The notes: generated by a model from the letters alone, not told the origin. DNA of 64,000 bases from Pseudomonas viridiflava (GCF_900589395.1 NZ_UUIS01000023.1:30590-94589), one strand, 5' to 3'. Counted from the stretch's first letter, positions 8,786 through 18,545 are shown. Translations and numbers: made by a program.

Positions 8786-9310
8786 ATGAACGACATCGCA
8801 GCGCAGCGCCATACCAGTCTGCCGTATTACGACGTGCCGTCCGGCGAGCAGCGGCCTCTCCAGCGTGTGCTGGTGACGCAAGGGCAGGGCACCGCGTTAG
8901 CCGCCACCCTGCAAGCCGATTGCACTGCCGGCCTGACGCACTTGGGCCTGCCTGAGCACCGTGACCTGGTCACCTTGCAGCAGGCCCTGGCCGCACACCT
9001 GCACCACAGCCATATTGGTACGCACCTGCATGTACAGGGCGACGAGGCGTTTCTCTGGGCCTTGCGCACCGTGGCGGCCGACGCCGGACTGCTGAGTGAG
9101 GAAATCACCCTGCACCTGGAAACGGCGGCTGCCCGCTCGGTGTTTTGCGTGCACTGCGCGCATGTGCAATGCGCCACCGACGCCGACCGGCACACCTGCT
9201 GCCAATGTGCGGTGGTGCTTGAAGTCCGGGCGCATTTTTCCCGGCGCCTGGGCGCGTACATCGGCGTCTGCGCCGATGCCGATCAGCCTTACGGGGAAGC
9301 ACGTCCATGA
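8786..9310 (+). CDS. Dimethylamine monooxygenase DmmA-family subunit
   Basis: This 174-residue protein resembles the small DmmA-family subunit of dimethylamine monooxygenase. The C-terminal third is a cysteine-rich module (CVHCAHVQC, then CCQC), probably a zinc-ribbon-like or metal-binding fold. The start at 8786 has GAGG six bases upstream and is preferred to an in-frame ATG at 8717. The stop overlaps the start of the reductase gene (ATGA at 9307), so the subunits are co-translated. Three-component dimethylamine monooxygenase oxidatively demethylates dimethylamine to methylamine and formaldehyde. Subunit lettering differs between reports, so I give no symbol. Confidence 0.78.
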   Translation: MNDIAAQRHTSLPYYDVPSGEQRPLQRVLVTQGQGTALAATLQADCTAGLTHLGLPEHRDLVTLQQALAAHLHHSHIGTHLHVQGDEAFLWALRTVAADAGLLSEEITLHLETAAARSVFCVHCAHVQCATDADRHTCCQCAVVLEVRAHFSRRLGAYIGVCADADQPYGEARP

Positions 9311-10236
9311 GCCAGACCCTTACCGTACGGGTGGCCGAAACCCATCTGCTGACGCCGGTGGTGCGCGAGTTGCTGCTGGAGCCGGTCAGCGGCGCCTTGC
9401 CGGCCTTTTCAGCCGGCAGCCATGTGCAGGTGCACCTGCCCAATGGCCGGCGCAACGCCTACTCGCTGCTCAGTGATCCGGCCCAGCCGAGTCATTACCG
9501 CATTGCGGTGCGGCGTCAGCCACAGTCGCGCGGCGGTTCGCACTACATCCACGATCAGGTGCAGGTCGGTGACCGGCTGCAGATTTCACCCCCGGCCAAC
9601 CTGTTCGCCCCGCACAGCCAGGCGCGCCTGCACCTGCTGATTGCCGTCGGCATCGGCATCACGCCGTTCATGGCCTATTGCGCCGAACTGCTGCGCCAGG
9701 GCCAGGCGTTCGAGTTGCACTATGCCTGCCGCCAAGGCTTCAGTGATGCCTACCTCGACACCCTGCGCGATCAACTGGGCGCACGCCTGCATGTCTACGC
9801 CAGCCCCATCCGGCGCCTGGACCTGGCCACCGTGCTGGGCAATCGCCCCTTGGGCACGCATGTCTATGCCTGCGGCCCGCAAACCCTGCTCGACACCCTG
9901 CGCGAACACAGCCAGGCGCTGGGCTGGCCAGCCGGTCGGGTGCACTGGGAAGCCTTCACGGCGCCGGCGCCGGGGTTGCCCTTTGCCGTGCACCTGGCGC
10001 GCAGCGGCCGGCAGGTGCAGGTCGGCGCCGAAGACAGCCTGCTCGAAGCGCTGGAGGCCGCCGGCGTCGAGGTGCCCAACCTGTGCCGCGGCGGGGTCTG
10101 CGGCCAGTGCCAGACCGCCTATCTACAAGGCGCGGTCGAGCACCGCGACCTGTTTCTGAGCGACAGCGAACGCGCCACCCACTTGATGCCCTGTGTGTCA
10201 CGCAGTTGCGGCGACGCACTGGTGCTCGATATCTGA
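9307..10236 (+). CDS. PDR/VanB family oxidoreductase (dimethylamine monooxygenase reductase subunit)
   Basis: This 309-residue phthalate dioxygenase reductase-type protein has, in order, a flavin-binding beta-barrel (RRNAYSLLSD, about residues 50-60), an NAD(P)-binding domain (IAVGIGITPFMAYC) and a C-terminal plant-type [2Fe-2S] ferredoxin. The cluster cysteines are Cys260, Cys265, Cys268 and Cys296. It passes electrons from NAD(P)H to a partner oxygenase. It lies between the DmmA-family subunit and the haem N-demethylase subunit, overlapping the former by four bases and starting 16 bases before the latter, so it should be the reductase of that monooxygenase. Confidence 0.93.
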   Translation: MSQTLTVRVAETHLLTPVVRELLLEPVSGALPAFSAGSHVQVHLPNGRRNAYSLLSDPAQPSHYRIAVRRQPQSRGGSHYIHDQVQVGDRLQISPPANLFAPHSQARLHLLIAVGIGITPFMAYCAELLRQGQAFELHYACRQGFSDAYLDTLRDQLGARLHVYASPIRRLDLATVLGNRPLGTHVYACGPQTLLDTLREHSQALGWPAGRVHWEAFTAPAPGLPFAVHLARSGRQVQVGAEDSLLEALEAAGVEVPNLCRGGVCGQCQTAYLQGAVEHRDLFLSDSERATHLMPCVSRSCGDALVLDI

Positions 10237-10252
10237 TTGCGGAGATGTGCCC

Positions 10253-11266
10253 ATGACCCTTGCCTTCAAGACGCCGCAAACCTACTGCGACGATTTCAGC
10301 TTTCGCAACAGCCCGCAGGCCATCGCGCGCTTTCCGTTTCCGTTTCCTGAAGACCAGTACATGTACTCGGTGAACATTGAGCCTGCGCTGTCGCGTGACC
10401 CAGGCTCGATCTACGAGCACCGCTTCGACATCGACGAGCATTACCTGTCCGAGACCGCCGAGCGTGCCCGCGTGTTGGCCCGTGACCCCGGCCGCTGCCT
10501 GGTCATGCCGCACATGACCCCGGCCGCCTGGGACATGGTCCAGGTGCTGATGGAGCACCTGTCCACCGACTACCCGCAGCACTTTCGCCTGCAGCGCGAC
10601 GGTACGGCCTGGCACTGGCAGAACCTGGCCATGGGCATCGACCAGCACTTTACCTTTGGCAATGCGCAGACCCTGCCGTGCGAGCCGCTGGAGTACATCA
10701 CCCGCCAGGTACAAGGCGATTTCGCCGTGCTCGACCAACGTGATGGCGACCTGTTCATGGACGCCGGTATGGTCACCTGTCCAGCCGACTGGTCACTGCG
10801 TTTCGATGCCGGCATGAGCTTCAAGCAGTGGCATGCGCCGGTGCCGATGGCGCACCAGATGGGCATTTTCGACCGGGCCCTGAAATACCTGCTGAACGTG
10901 CAGGTCGGCCAGCCGGTGCGCCGGCTGAACTGGACCCTGACCCTTAACCCGCGCCTGGATTCCTCGCCGGAAACCTTTCATGAATGGGGCAGCGACCGGG
11001 GCAAGGTCACCGCCGAGAACGTCGGGCGCCTGGTGCACCTGCGTGTCGAGTTGCAACTGATGATGCGCCTGCCGCGCTCCAATGCCTTGATGTTCGGTAT
11101 CCGCACCTACCTGATCAGCCTGGACGAACTGGCCACCCGACCGGCCTGGGCGCAGCGCCTGCACCGGGTGATCCGCGACCTGCCCGATGCCATCGCCGAC
11201 TACAAGGGCATGACCCGCTACCGACAGACCCTGATCGACTGGCTGCGCCGTTTCGACCCTGTTTGA
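10253..11266 (+). CDS. Haem-dependent oxidative N-demethylase family protein (DUF3445; dimethylamine monooxygenase catalytic subunit)
   Basis: This 337-residue protein belongs to the DUF3445 family, which is annotated as haem-dependent oxidative N-demethylase and is the oxygenase subunit of dimethylamine monooxygenase. Family-type sequence is seen in FPFPEDQYMYSVNIEP and FRLQRDGTAWHWQNLAMG, but I cannot name the haem ligand from sequence alone. GGAGA precedes the start at 10253; an in-frame ATG at 10193 lies inside the reductase gene and is less likely. With the reductase and the small subunit it should turn dimethylamine, O2 and NADPH into methylamine and formaldehyde. Confidence 0.87.
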   Translation: MTLAFKTPQTYCDDFSFRNSPQAIARFPFPFPEDQYMYSVNIEPALSRDPGSIYEHRFDIDEHYLSETAERARVLARDPGRCLVMPHMTPAAWDMVQVLMEHLSTDYPQHFRLQRDGTAWHWQNLAMGIDQHFTFGNAQTLPCEPLEYITRQVQGDFAVLDQRDGDLFMDAGMVTCPADWSLRFDAGMSFKQWHAPVPMAHQMGIFDRALKYLLNVQVGQPVRRLNWTLTLNPRLDSSPETFHEWGSDRGKVTAENVGRLVHLRVELQLMMRLPRSNALMFGIRTYLISLDELATRPAWAQRLHRVIRDLPDAIADYKGMTRYRQTLIDWLRRFDPV

Positions 11267-11294
11267 ACGCCGACTCCCCAAGAGGATTTTTCCC

Positions 11295-12425
11295 ATGACC
11301 CATTCATGGCGCACCCCTGCGCTTCGCGAACGCCACCTGGCCCTGGGCTCGAACCTGGAAGACTGGAACGGCATGCCCACCGCCTGGACCTACGCCAGCG
11401 ACCTGGCCGATCACCATGAGGCCATTCGCACCCGCGCCGGGCTGATGGATGTCTCGGGCCTCAAGAAAGTCCATTACGTCGGTCCGCATGCCGAAAGCCT
11501 GTTGCAGCAGGCCACCACCCGCGACATTGCCAAGCTGTACCCCGGCAAATCGGTGTACGCCTGCATGCTCGACGACGATGGGCATTTTGCCGACGACTGC
11601 ATTGTTTACCGCACCGGCCCCAATGCCTTCATGGTGGTCCATGGCGCCGGCAGCGGCCATGAACTGCTGGTGCGCTCGGCGCAAGGCCGGCAGGTGGCGG
11701 TGCTGTTCGACGACGACCTGCACGACCTGTCGCTGCAAGGGCCGCGGGCGGTGGATTTTCTCGCCGAGCATGTGCCGGGCATTCGCGACCTGCCTTATTT
11801 CCACCACCTGCAGACCCGGCTGTTCGACCGCCCGGTGATGATCTCGCGCACCGGCTACACCGGCGAGCGCGGCTACGAGATCTTCTGCAAGGCCGCCGAC
11901 GCGCCCTTGATCTGGGACGGCATCCTGGAAAAAGGCCGGGACCTGGGGATCATCCCGTGCGCCTTCACCGCGCTGGACTGGCTGCGGGTCGAAAGTGCCT
12001 TGCTGTTCTTCCCCTACGACAACTCACAGATGTACCCCTTCGCCGACCAGAAGGCCGGCGACAGCCTCTGGGAGCTGGGCCTGGATTTCACCGTGTCACC
12101 CGGCAAGCAAGGGTTTCGCGGCAGCGAGGAGCATTACCGGCATCAGGGCCGCGAGCGCTTCAAGATCTTTGGCGTGCTGCTCGACGGTGAAGTGGCGCCC
12201 CAGGCCGGCGACAGTCTGTGGTTCGAAGGCCGCCAGGTCGGGCTGATCACCTGCGCCATGTTCTCGCGCCTGACCGGCCAGTCCATGGCCATTGCCCGGG
12301 TCGAGCCGTTGATAGCCGAGCAGGGCGTGGCGCTCGAGGTGCGCGGCAGCCTGCACACCCGCGCCATCAGCCACCGCCTGCCTTTCGATGACCCTGAGAA
12401 GAAAAAGCGCACGGCCAAGGGCTGA
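11295..12425 (+). CDS. GcvT-like aminomethyltransferase family protein (folate-dependent, methylated-amine pathway)
   Basis: This 376-residue protein has the glycine-cleavage T-protein fold: an N-terminal folate-binding domain (RAGLMDVSGLKKVHYVG, about residues 38-55), ISRTGYTGERGYEIF (about 183-198) and the C-terminal GcvT barrel. Genuine glycine cleavage T-protein lies with gcvH and gcvP, which are absent here. Placed directly after the dimethylamine monooxygenase subunits, it is probably the DmmD-like protein that condenses formaldehyde released by demethylation with tetrahydrofolate to give methylene-THF. AGAGGA precedes the start. The role is inferred from context and family. Confidence 0.85.
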   Translation: MTHSWRTPALRERHLALGSNLEDWNGMPTAWTYASDLADHHEAIRTRAGLMDVSGLKKVHYVGPHAESLLQQATTRDIAKLYPGKSVYACMLDDDGHFADDCIVYRTGPNAFMVVHGAGSGHELLVRSAQGRQVAVLFDDDLHDLSLQGPRAVDFLAEHVPGIRDLPYFHHLQTRLFDRPVMISRTGYTGERGYEIFCKAADAPLIWDGILEKGRDLGIIPCAFTALDWLRVESALLFFPYDNSQMYPFADQKAGDSLWELGLDFTVSPGKQGFRGSEEHYRHQGRERFKIFGVLLDGEVAPQAGDSLWFEGRQVGLITCAMFSRLTGQSMAIARVEPLIAEQGVALEVRGSLHTRAISHRLPFDDPEKKKRTAKG

Positions 12426-12464
12426 GCGGCTTCAAGACCTGAGTGCCACAAGAGAGCCCATGCC

Positions 12465-13325
12465 ATGACCACCCCGCATTACATCCTCAACGTCAGTTGC
12501 CCGGCCACCTCGGGCATTGTCAGCGCCGTGACCACCTACCTGGCCGGGCGTGATTGTTACCTGAGCGAGCTGGCGCAGTTCGACGACGAGCACACCGGGC
12601 GCTTTTTCATGCGCGCGGTGTTTCGCTTCAATGCCGGCGCCGTCGACGATATCCAGGCGCTGCGCCAGGGCTTCGACGACATCGCAGTGCCGTTTGATAT
12701 GCGCTGGGCGCTGCACGCCGGTGACCAGCCGCTGCGGGTGTTGTTGATGGTCAGCAAGTTCGACCATTGCCTGGCCGACCTGCTGTATCGCCATCACAAG
12801 GGCGAGCTGAACATGCACATCACCGCCATCGTCTCCAATCACCTGGACCTGCGTCCGATGGCCGAGCGCGAAGGCATCCGCTTCGTCTACCTGCCGGTGA
12901 CCCGGGACACCAAGGCGCAACAGGAAGCCGAGCTGATGAGCATCGTCGAGCAGACCGGCACGGACCTGGTGGTGCTGGCGCGCTACATGCAGATTCTCTC
13001 CGACGACCTATGCCAGAAGCTGACCGGGCGGGCGATCAATATCCACCACTCGTTCCTGCCCGGCTTCAAGGGCGCACGGCCTTACCACCAGGCCTATGAA
13101 CGCGGTGTGAAGCTGATCGGCGCCACCGCCCACTACGTTACCGGCGACCTGGACGAAGGCCCGATCATCGAGCAGCAGGTGCAGCGGGTCGAGCATGACC
13201 ACAGCCCCGACGACCTGGTCGCCATCGGTCGCGACACCGAAACCGTGGCGCTGTCGCGGGCGCTCAAGTACCACCTGGAGCACCGCGTGTTCATCAACCA
13301 CGACAAGACAGTGATCTTTCGATGA
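12465..13325 (+). CDS. purU: Formyltetrahydrofolate deformylase
   Basis: This 286-residue PurU-type enzyme hydrolyses 10-formyl-THF to formate and THF. It has an N-terminal ACT domain (about residues 1-80, beginning [20 protein letters not shown]) and a C-terminal formyltransferase-fold domain with the active-site stretch [18 protein letters not shown] and [16 protein letters not shown]. In this operon it regenerates free THF from the one-carbon units made from methylated amines, as seen in other bacterial TMA/DMA loci. It lies 39 bp after the GcvT-like gene and its stop precedes tmm by 29 bp. Confidence 0.95.
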   Translation: MTTPHYILNVSCPATSGIVSAVTTYLAGRDCYLSELAQFDDEHTGRFFMRAVFRFNAGAVDDIQALRQGFDDIAVPFDMRWALHAGDQPLRVLLMVSKFDHCLADLLYRHHKGELNMHITAIVSNHLDLRPMAEREGIRFVYLPVTRDTKAQQEAELMSIVEQTGTDLVVLARYMQILSDDLCQKLTGRAINIHHSFLPGFKGARPYHQAYERGVKLIGATAHYVTGDLDEGPIIEQQVQRVEHDHSPDDLVAIGRDTETVALSRALKYHLEHRVFINHDKTVIFR

Positions 13326-13354
13326 GCCCCCTTTCTGACTGCGGAGAATCGAAC

Positions 13355-14722
13355 ATGAACACACGTGTGGCCATCATTGGTGCCGGCCCTTGCGGCCTGG
13401 CGCAGCTACGGGCTTTTCAATCGGCGGGCGCAGCCGGTGCCCCGATTCCCGAGCTGGTGTGCTTCGAGAAGCAGGCCGACTGGGGCGGCATGTGGAACTA
13501 CACCTGGCGCACGGGCCTGGACGAGCACGGCGAGCCGGTGCACGGCAGCATGTACCGCTACCTGTGGTCCAACGGCCCCAAGGAGTGCCTGGAGTTCGCC
13601 GACTACAGCTTCGACGAGCACTTTGGCCGGCCGATAGGTTCGTATCCGCCGCGCGAGGTGCTCTGGGACTACATCAAGGGGCGGGTCGAGAAGGCCGGGG
13701 TGCGCGACCACATCCGCTTCAACACCGTGGTGCGCGACGTGACCTTCGATGAAGCGCAGGCGCAGTTCACCGTCACTGTCCATGATCACGGCAAGGACCT
13801 GACCTACAGCGAAGTCTTCGATTATGTGGTGGTGGCCAGCGGGCATTTTTCCACGCCGCAGGTGCCGCATTTTCCGGGCTTCGAGACCTTTGCCGGGCGG
13901 GTGCTGCACGCCCACGATTTTCGCGATGCCCTGGAGTTCAAGGACAAGGACGTGCTGATCGTCGGCAGCAGCTACTCGGCCGAAGACATCGGTTCGCAGT
14001 GCTACAAGTACGGCGCACGCTCGATCACCAGTTGCTACCGCAGCGCCCCGATGGGCTACAAATGGCCGGCCAACTGGGAAGAAAAGCCGCTGCTCACCCA
14101 CGTGCAGGGCAATCGGGCGTTCTTCATCGACGGCACCAGCAAGCCGGTCGACGCGGTGATCCTGTGCACCGGCTACAAGCACCATTTTCCATTCCTGCCC
14201 GAAGCCCTGCGGCTCAAGACCGGCAATCGCTTGTGGCCGCTGAACCTGTACAAAGGCGTGTTCTGGGAAGCCAACCCGCGGCTGATTTACCTGGGCATGC
14301 AGGACCAGTGGTACAGCTTCAATATGTTCGATGCCCAGGCCTGGTACGCCCGCGACGTGATTCTGGGGCGCATTGAGCTGCCTGACGCCGGGCGCCGGTG
14401 CGCCGAGAACCTCGCCTGGCGCCAGGAAGAAGAAACCCTGGAAACCGCGCAACAGATGTTCGAGTTCCAGGGCGAGTACATCCGCCAGCTGATCGAAGCC
14501 ACCGACTACCCCAGCTTCGACATTGCCCAGGTGAACCAGACCTTCCTGCAATGGAAGAAGGACAAGTACGAAGACATCATGGGCTATCGCAACCACTGCT
14601 ACCGCTCGCTGATCACCGGCACCCTGGCCACCGTGCACCACACCCCATGGCTCGATGCCCTGGACGACTCGCTGGCCGCCTACCTGGGCGACGACGGCTT
14701 CGACCGCCTCAGGTCCGCGTAG
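13355..14722 (+). CDS. tmm: Trimethylamine monooxygenase (flavin-containing monooxygenase)
   Basis: This 455-residue FAD/NADPH monooxygenase is the length and sequence type of bacterial Tmm, which oxidises trimethylamine to trimethylamine N-oxide. The FAD dinucleotide motif is GAGPCG at residues 9-14, the NADPH motif [11 protein letters not shown] at about 203-213, and the FMO-type [11 protein letters not shown] follows later. Stretches such as [19 protein letters not shown] and [15 protein letters not shown] are strongly Tmm-like from memory. The start at 13355 has GGAG eight bases upstream; an in-frame ATG at 13322 overlapping purU is less likely. Tmm enzymes may also accept dimethyl sulfide and related amines. 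Confidence 0.93.
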   Translation: MNTRVAIIGAGPCGLAQLRAFQSAGAAGAPIPELVCFEKQADWGGMWNYTWRTGLDEHGEPVHGSMYRYLWSNGPKECLEFADYSFDEHFGRPIGSYPPREVLWDYIKGRVEKAGVRDHIRFNTVVRDVTFDEAQAQFTVTVHDHGKDLTYSEVFDYVVVASGHFSTPQVPHFPGFETFAGRVLHAHDFRDALEFKDKDVLIVGSSYSAEDIGSQCYKYGARSITSCYRSAPMGYKWPANWEEKPLLTHVQGNRAFFIDGTSKPVDAVILCTGYKHHFPFLPEALRLKTGNRLWPLNLYKGVFWEANPRLIYLGMQDQWYSFNMFDAQAWYARDVILGRIELPDAGRRCAENLAWRQEEETLETAQQMFEFQGEYIRQLIEATDYPSFDIAQVNQTFLQWKKDKYEDIMGYRNHCYRSLITGTLATVHHTPWLDALDDSLAAYLGDDGFDRLRSA

Positions 14723-14906
14723 CACCGTATCGACACCCCGTGTGGGAGGGGGGTTGCCCGCGATGGCTGCAGCCCGGATGCAACAGATGTGTCGTTTTTA
14801 CTGGCCCTGTCGCCAGCAGAGCCCCCCACCTTGACTGAGGATCTCTGGCAGGTCGCGTCGGTGGGGCCAGCCAATGGACCGTTATGTATCTGCCACGAGG
14901 TTACCC
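14723..14906. other. tmm-tdm spacer with degenerate REP fragment
   Basis: About 184 bp containing a degenerate REP-like stretch from about 14741 (TGTGGGAGG...TTGCCCGCGA). No gene was recognised. tdm may be read through from tmm or have its own promoter. Confidence 0.45.
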
Positions 14907-17252
14907 ATGATTGCACCTGTCACCAGCCGGCCGCTTGAGCCGGCCCTGTTTGCCCGCACGCGGGGTGTCGAGCGGCACCGGGTCGCGCCGGGCGGGCTGA
15001 CGGTGGTCGCCTTGCAGGCCGGCGACCGTTTGCAGGTCATCGACCTGGAGGGCGACCAGCCCGCGCAGTTGCTGGCTTTTCTCGACGACGGTCGCGATGC
15101 GCTGTCAGCCCTGGGCCTGCAACGCACGCGCGGCGCGGACTTTATCGGCCAGCAACTGCGCCCGTCCAGCCGCGAAGCACGACACGTCGTCGACGGCCTG
15201 GCCCGGCGTGGCGTGGACAGTCGGCATCTACCCGATGCGGCGAGCCTGTGGCCGGTGGGCATGCCGGCCGGTTTCCGTCACGCGATGACCGCCTGTAGCG
15301 ACGTGTTGGTCATCGTCGCCGCCCCGGGCGGGCGCACGGCGGTGGACGGGCAGGGCAGGGCCAGCGAGTTGCGCCTGGTGATCGAACGGGCCCATCCCGC
15401 CGCGCTCTGGGTGCCCCCCTTGCCGGCACCGCTGGGCGAGGTGATCGACGAGTTCACCCTCACTCCTGGCACCGCACGCGACTACAGCGTGCGCGCCGGG
15501 CAGTTCATTCAGGTGCTCGATGTTGCCGGGCGCCAGTGCTCGGACTTCATTGCCTTTGACCGGCGCGGGCTGGATGCCGGGCGCGAGATCGACCTGGACC
15601 CGACGGTCACGCGCACCCTCAACGGCAGCGCCTATCCGGGGCCCGGCCTGTTCAGCCGGTTTTACGACCGCCACATGCAGCCGATGCTGGAAGTGGTGCG
15701 CGACACGGTGGGCCGCCACGACACCTTCGCCCTGGCCTGCACCGCACGCTACTACGAGTCCCAGGGCTACTTCGGCCATGCCAACTGCAGCGACAACCTC
15801 AGCCGCGCCATGGCCGCCCATGGTGTGCAGGGGCGGCCGGGGTGGCCGGCGATCAACTTTTTCTACAACACAGGCATCGATGCCCACCAGCACCTGACCC
15901 TCGACGAGCCCTGGTCACGCCCCGGCGACTATGTGCTGATGAAAGCGCTGACCGACCTGGTGTGCGCCAACAGCAGTTGCCCGGACGACATCGACCCGGC
16001 CAATGGCTGGCAGCCCACCGATATTCACATTCGCGTGTATTCAGAAAAGGAGCGCTTCAGTATCGCCATGAGCACACGACAGACCGCCGATGCCGACCCG
16101 GTGCTGACCCGCGAAAGCGGCTTTCATCCGGCCACCTCACGCCTGACCCGGCAGTTCGTCGATTACCGCGGGTTCTGGACCCCGACCCGCTTCGATGGCT
16201 ACGGCACCCTGGAGGAGTACCATGGCTGCCGCGAGCGGGTGGCGGTCATGGACTTGTCGGCCCTGCGCAAGTTCGAGGTGCTGGGCCCCGACGCCGAAGC
16301 CTTGCTCGACCATTGCCTGACCCGCGACGTGCGCAAGCTCGCCATCGGCCAGGTGGTGTATTCGGCCATGTGCTATGAGCACGGCGGCATGCTCGACGAC
16401 GGTACCTTGCTGCGCCTGGGCCAGGATGCCTTTCGCTGGATCGGCGGCGAAGACCATGCCGGCATCTGGCTACGCGAGCAGGCCGAAAGGCTCGGCATGA
16501 AGGTGTGGATCAAGAGCGCCAGCGATCAGATCCACAACATCGCCGTGCAAGGCCCGTTGAGTCGCGAACTGCTCGGGCAGATGGTCTGGAGCCCCGGCAC
16601 CCAGCCGGCCCTGGCCGATCTTGGCTGGTTCCGCTTTCTGACCGGGCGCCTGGACGATCACAACGGCCCGGCACTGATGGTCTCGCGCACCGGCTACACC
16701 GGTGAACTGGGCTTTGAGGTGTGGTGCCACCCCGATGACGCCGTGCAGGTCTGGGAGCGGCTCTGGCAGCTCGGCCAGCCGCTGGGGCTGGTACCGCTGG
16801 GCCTTGAAGCCCTGGACATGCTGCGCATCGAGGCCGGGCTGGTGTTTGCCGGCTACGAGTTCGACGATCAGACCGACCCGTTCGAGGCCGGCATTGGCTT
16901 TTGCGTACCGCTCAAGAGCAAGGCGGCCGATTTCATCGGACGTGAGGCCTTGCTGCGCCGCAGTGCCCAGCCCCGCCAGCAACTGGTGGGGCTGGTGCTG
17001 GAAGGCAACGAAGTGGCGGCGCACGGCGACTGCGTACGCATGGGGCGGGCCCAGGTCGGGGTCATCACCAGTGCCACTCGCTCGGCGGTGCTGGGCCGCA
17101 ACATCGCCCTGTGCCGGCTGGACATCGCGTATTGCGCACCGGGCACGGCGCTGGAAATCGGCAAGCTCGACGGCCAGCAAAAGCGTATTCGTGCGCATGT
17201 GGCCGCCAGCACCGTGGCTTATGACCCACAGAAGAGCCGGGTTCGCAGCTGA
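14907..17252 (+). CDS. tdm: Trimethylamine-N-oxide demethylase (DUF1989-GcvT fusion)
   Basis: This 781-residue two-domain protein matches the architecture of bacterial TMAO demethylase (Tdm). The N-terminal half is a DUF1989 domain with candidate zinc ligands Cys294 (HANCSDN), Cys353 and Cys358 (VCANSSCPDDIDP). The C-terminal half (about residues 400-775) is a GcvT-like folate domain with ERVAVMDLSALRKFEVLG and SRTGYTGELGFEVW. Tdm splits TMAO into dimethylamine and formaldehyde, and the folate domain captures the formaldehyde as methylene-THF. GAGG precedes the start at 14907. Its place right after tmm supports this call over a generic aminomethyltransferase. Confidence 0.88.
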   Translation: MIAPVTSRPLEPALFARTRGVERHRVAPGGLTVVALQAGDRLQVIDLEGDQPAQLLAFLDDGRDALSALGLQRTRGADFIGQQLRPSSREARHVVDGLARRGVDSRHLPDAASLWPVGMPAGFRHAMTACSDVLVIVAAPGGRTAVDGQGRASELRLVIERAHPAALWVPPLPAPLGEVIDEFTLTPGTARDYSVRAGQFIQVLDVAGRQCSDFIAFDRRGLDAGREIDLDPTVTRTLNGSAYPGPGLFSRFYDRHMQPMLEVVRDTVGRHDTFALACTARYYESQGYFGHANCSDNLSRAMAAHGVQGRPGWPAINFFYNTGIDAHQHLTLDEPWSRPGDYVLMKALTDLVCANSSCPDDIDPANGWQPTDIHIRVYSEKERFSIAMSTRQTADADPVLTRESGFHPATSRLTRQFVDYRGFWTPTRFDGYGTLEEYHGCRERVAVMDLSALRKFEVLGPDAEALLDHCLTRDVRKLAIGQVVYSAMCYEHGGMLDDGTLLRLGQDAFRWIGGEDHAGIWLREQAERLGMKVWIKSASDQIHNIAVQGPLSRELLGQMVWSPGTQPALADLGWFRFLTGRLDDHNGPALMVSRTGYTGELGFEVWCHPDDAVQVWERLWQLGQPLGLVPLGLEALDMLRIEAGLVFAGYEFDDQTDPFEAGIGFCVPLKSKAADFIGREALLRRSAQPRQQLVGLVLEGNEVAAHGDCVRMGRAQVGVITSATRSAVLGRNIALCRLDIAYCAPGTALEIGKLDGQQKRIRAHVAASTVAYDPQKSRVRS

Positions 17253-17339
17253 CACCTCAGTGTCATCCACAGGCGCCTGTGCAGGACGGCATATGTCTTG
17301 CACGGCGCCTTTGTCGTTTCATGGATAGGAGATTGGCCG

Positions 17340-18326
17340 ATGTGGTTTTCCAACGCTTCTCGTGGCCTGGCCAATGAACTTGGCCTGTGGCTGGATCGCC
17401 TGCTGGACGAGCAGGGCAACCCCGTACCGGCCACTGCGCCGCTGCGCGAGCACCCGCACTTGCAGGGCCGCCTGCAGCGCCTGCACCAGCGCTGGGCCGA
17501 ACTGCAGCACATTCGCCAGGAGGCCCAGGCGCGCCCGGCACCGCCCTGCACCGAGGCCCAGTACGCTGAGCTGCAACGCCAGGTGGCGCAAGGCCTGGCT
17601 CACATTGCTGATCTTCAGGCCCGGCAGCACAGCGACGCCGCCCGGCTGGCGCAGTTGAGCGCCGAGCAGGCCGGCTGGGAGCAGGAGCGCCAGGTCTGGG
17701 AAGTCACCCGCAGCAGCCTGACTGAAGGCTGCTGGTCGATGAACGTGGTGGATGGCAACCCTGATCACCCGCACAATCTGATTCGCTGGTCGGAGCAGTT
17801 CCGCCAGTTGATCGGCCATGACGCCCACTCGTTTCCCGATGGCTGGGACAGCTACTTTGCCGTGGTCAACAGCGATGACGTCAAGCAGGTCATGCAGGCT
17901 TTCGACCAGGCGATGAAGGCGCCGGGCGGCGATGACGGTTATGTCGTCGAATACCGCATGCGCCACAAGACCCGGGGTGAGTTGTGGTTTCGCGAGCGCG
18001 GCCGCAGCCTGCGTGACAGCCAGGGCCGGCTGCTGTATGTGGCCGGTGCAGTAAGGGAAATCAGTGATGAAAAGACCGCCGCCAGCCTGCACGCACGCGA
18101 GCAGGCCAGTATCCAGGCCACCTACGAGAACATTGCGCGCATTGCGGCGGTGATTCGCGGCATCGCCGAGCAGACCAATCTGCTGGCACTCAACGCCGCC
18201 ATTGAAGCTGCCCGGGCCGGTGAGCAGGGCAGGGGGTTTGCCGTGGTCGCCGATGAAGTGCGCAACCTGGCCCAGCGCACCCAGGAGTCGGTGCAGCAGA
18301 TCCAGTCCATGCTGCAACAGCGCTAA
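17340..18326 (+). CDS. PAS domain-containing methyl-accepting chemotaxis protein (cytosolic)
   Basis: This 328-residue protein has no transmembrane helix. An N-terminal coiled region (about residues 25-120) is followed by a PAS/PAC domain (about 125-245, including [16 protein letters not shown] and [20 protein letters not shown]). A short MCP signalling tip follows, [20 protein letters not shown] with [18 protein letters not shown]. The protein stops soon after the kinase-contact hairpin, so the usual long C-terminal methylation helix is reduced. AGGAG precedes the start at 17340. It follows the methylated-amine genes on the same strand, so sensing of that metabolism is possible but unproven. 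Confidence 0.9.
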   Translation: MWFSNASRGLANELGLWLDRLLDEQGNPVPATAPLREHPHLQGRLQRLHQRWAELQHIRQEAQARPAPPCTEAQYAELQRQVAQGLAHIADLQARQHSDAARLAQLSAEQAGWEQERQVWEVTRSSLTEGCWSMNVVDGNPDHPHNLIRWSEQFRQLIGHDAHSFPDGWDSYFAVVNSDDVKQVMQAFDQAMKAPGGDDGYVVEYRMRHKTRGELWFRERGRSLRDSQGRLLYVAGAVREISDEKTAASLHAREQASIQATYENIARIAAVIRGIAEQTNLLALNAAIEAARAGEQGRGFAVVADEVRNLAQRTQESVQQIQSMLQQR

Positions 18327-18334
18327 GCGATACC

Positions 18335-18350
18335 TGCCGCCAAGGCGGCA
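18335..18350 (+). terminator. Short hairpin after the chemoreceptor gene
   Basis: TGCCGCCAAGGCGGCA forms a six- to seven-base-pair stem nine bases after the chemoreceptor stop. It lacks a T run, so its strength as a terminator is uncertain. Confidence 0.4.
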
Positions 18351-18381
18351 CGCTGTCACGCAACAAACAGGGGACCGGTGT

Positions 18382-18492
18382 GTAGGAGCGCGCTCTGCCC
18401 GCGACCGGCTGCGTCAGCAGTCGTAAATTTTCAGCGTTTTCGAGATTTCTGCGAGCGCTGCGCACTCGGTCGCGGGCAGAGCGCGCTCCTAC
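18382..18492. repeat. REP-type composite element B
   Basis: Inverted REP-like arms (GTAGGAGCGCGCTCTGCCCG at 18382; reverse complement ending at 18492) flank a short spacer. The spacer holds the reverse complement of the core seen in element A (CGTAAATTTTCAGCG...). It lies between convergent chemoreceptor and amtB genes. Confidence 0.85.
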
Positions 18493-18503
18493 AGTGGATG
18501 TTC

Positions 18504-18534
18504 ATGCCCATCAGGTGTTGTGCCTGATGGGCAT
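18504..18534 (-). terminator. Strong hairpin downstream of amtB
   Basis: A perfect 12-bp stem, ATGCCCATCAGG / CCTGATGGGCAT, with a seven-base loop lies 12 bases beyond the amtB stop. It is a likely transcript-end structure, although no long T run follows on either strand. Confidence 0.6.
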
Positions 18535-18545
18535 AGTGACCCCCC

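Noticed and set aside
11295..12425. Glycine cleavage system T-protein gcvT
   Set aside because: No gcvH or gcvP is nearby and the gene lies within a dimethylamine and TMA degradation operon. The GcvT fold is used there for formaldehyde capture.
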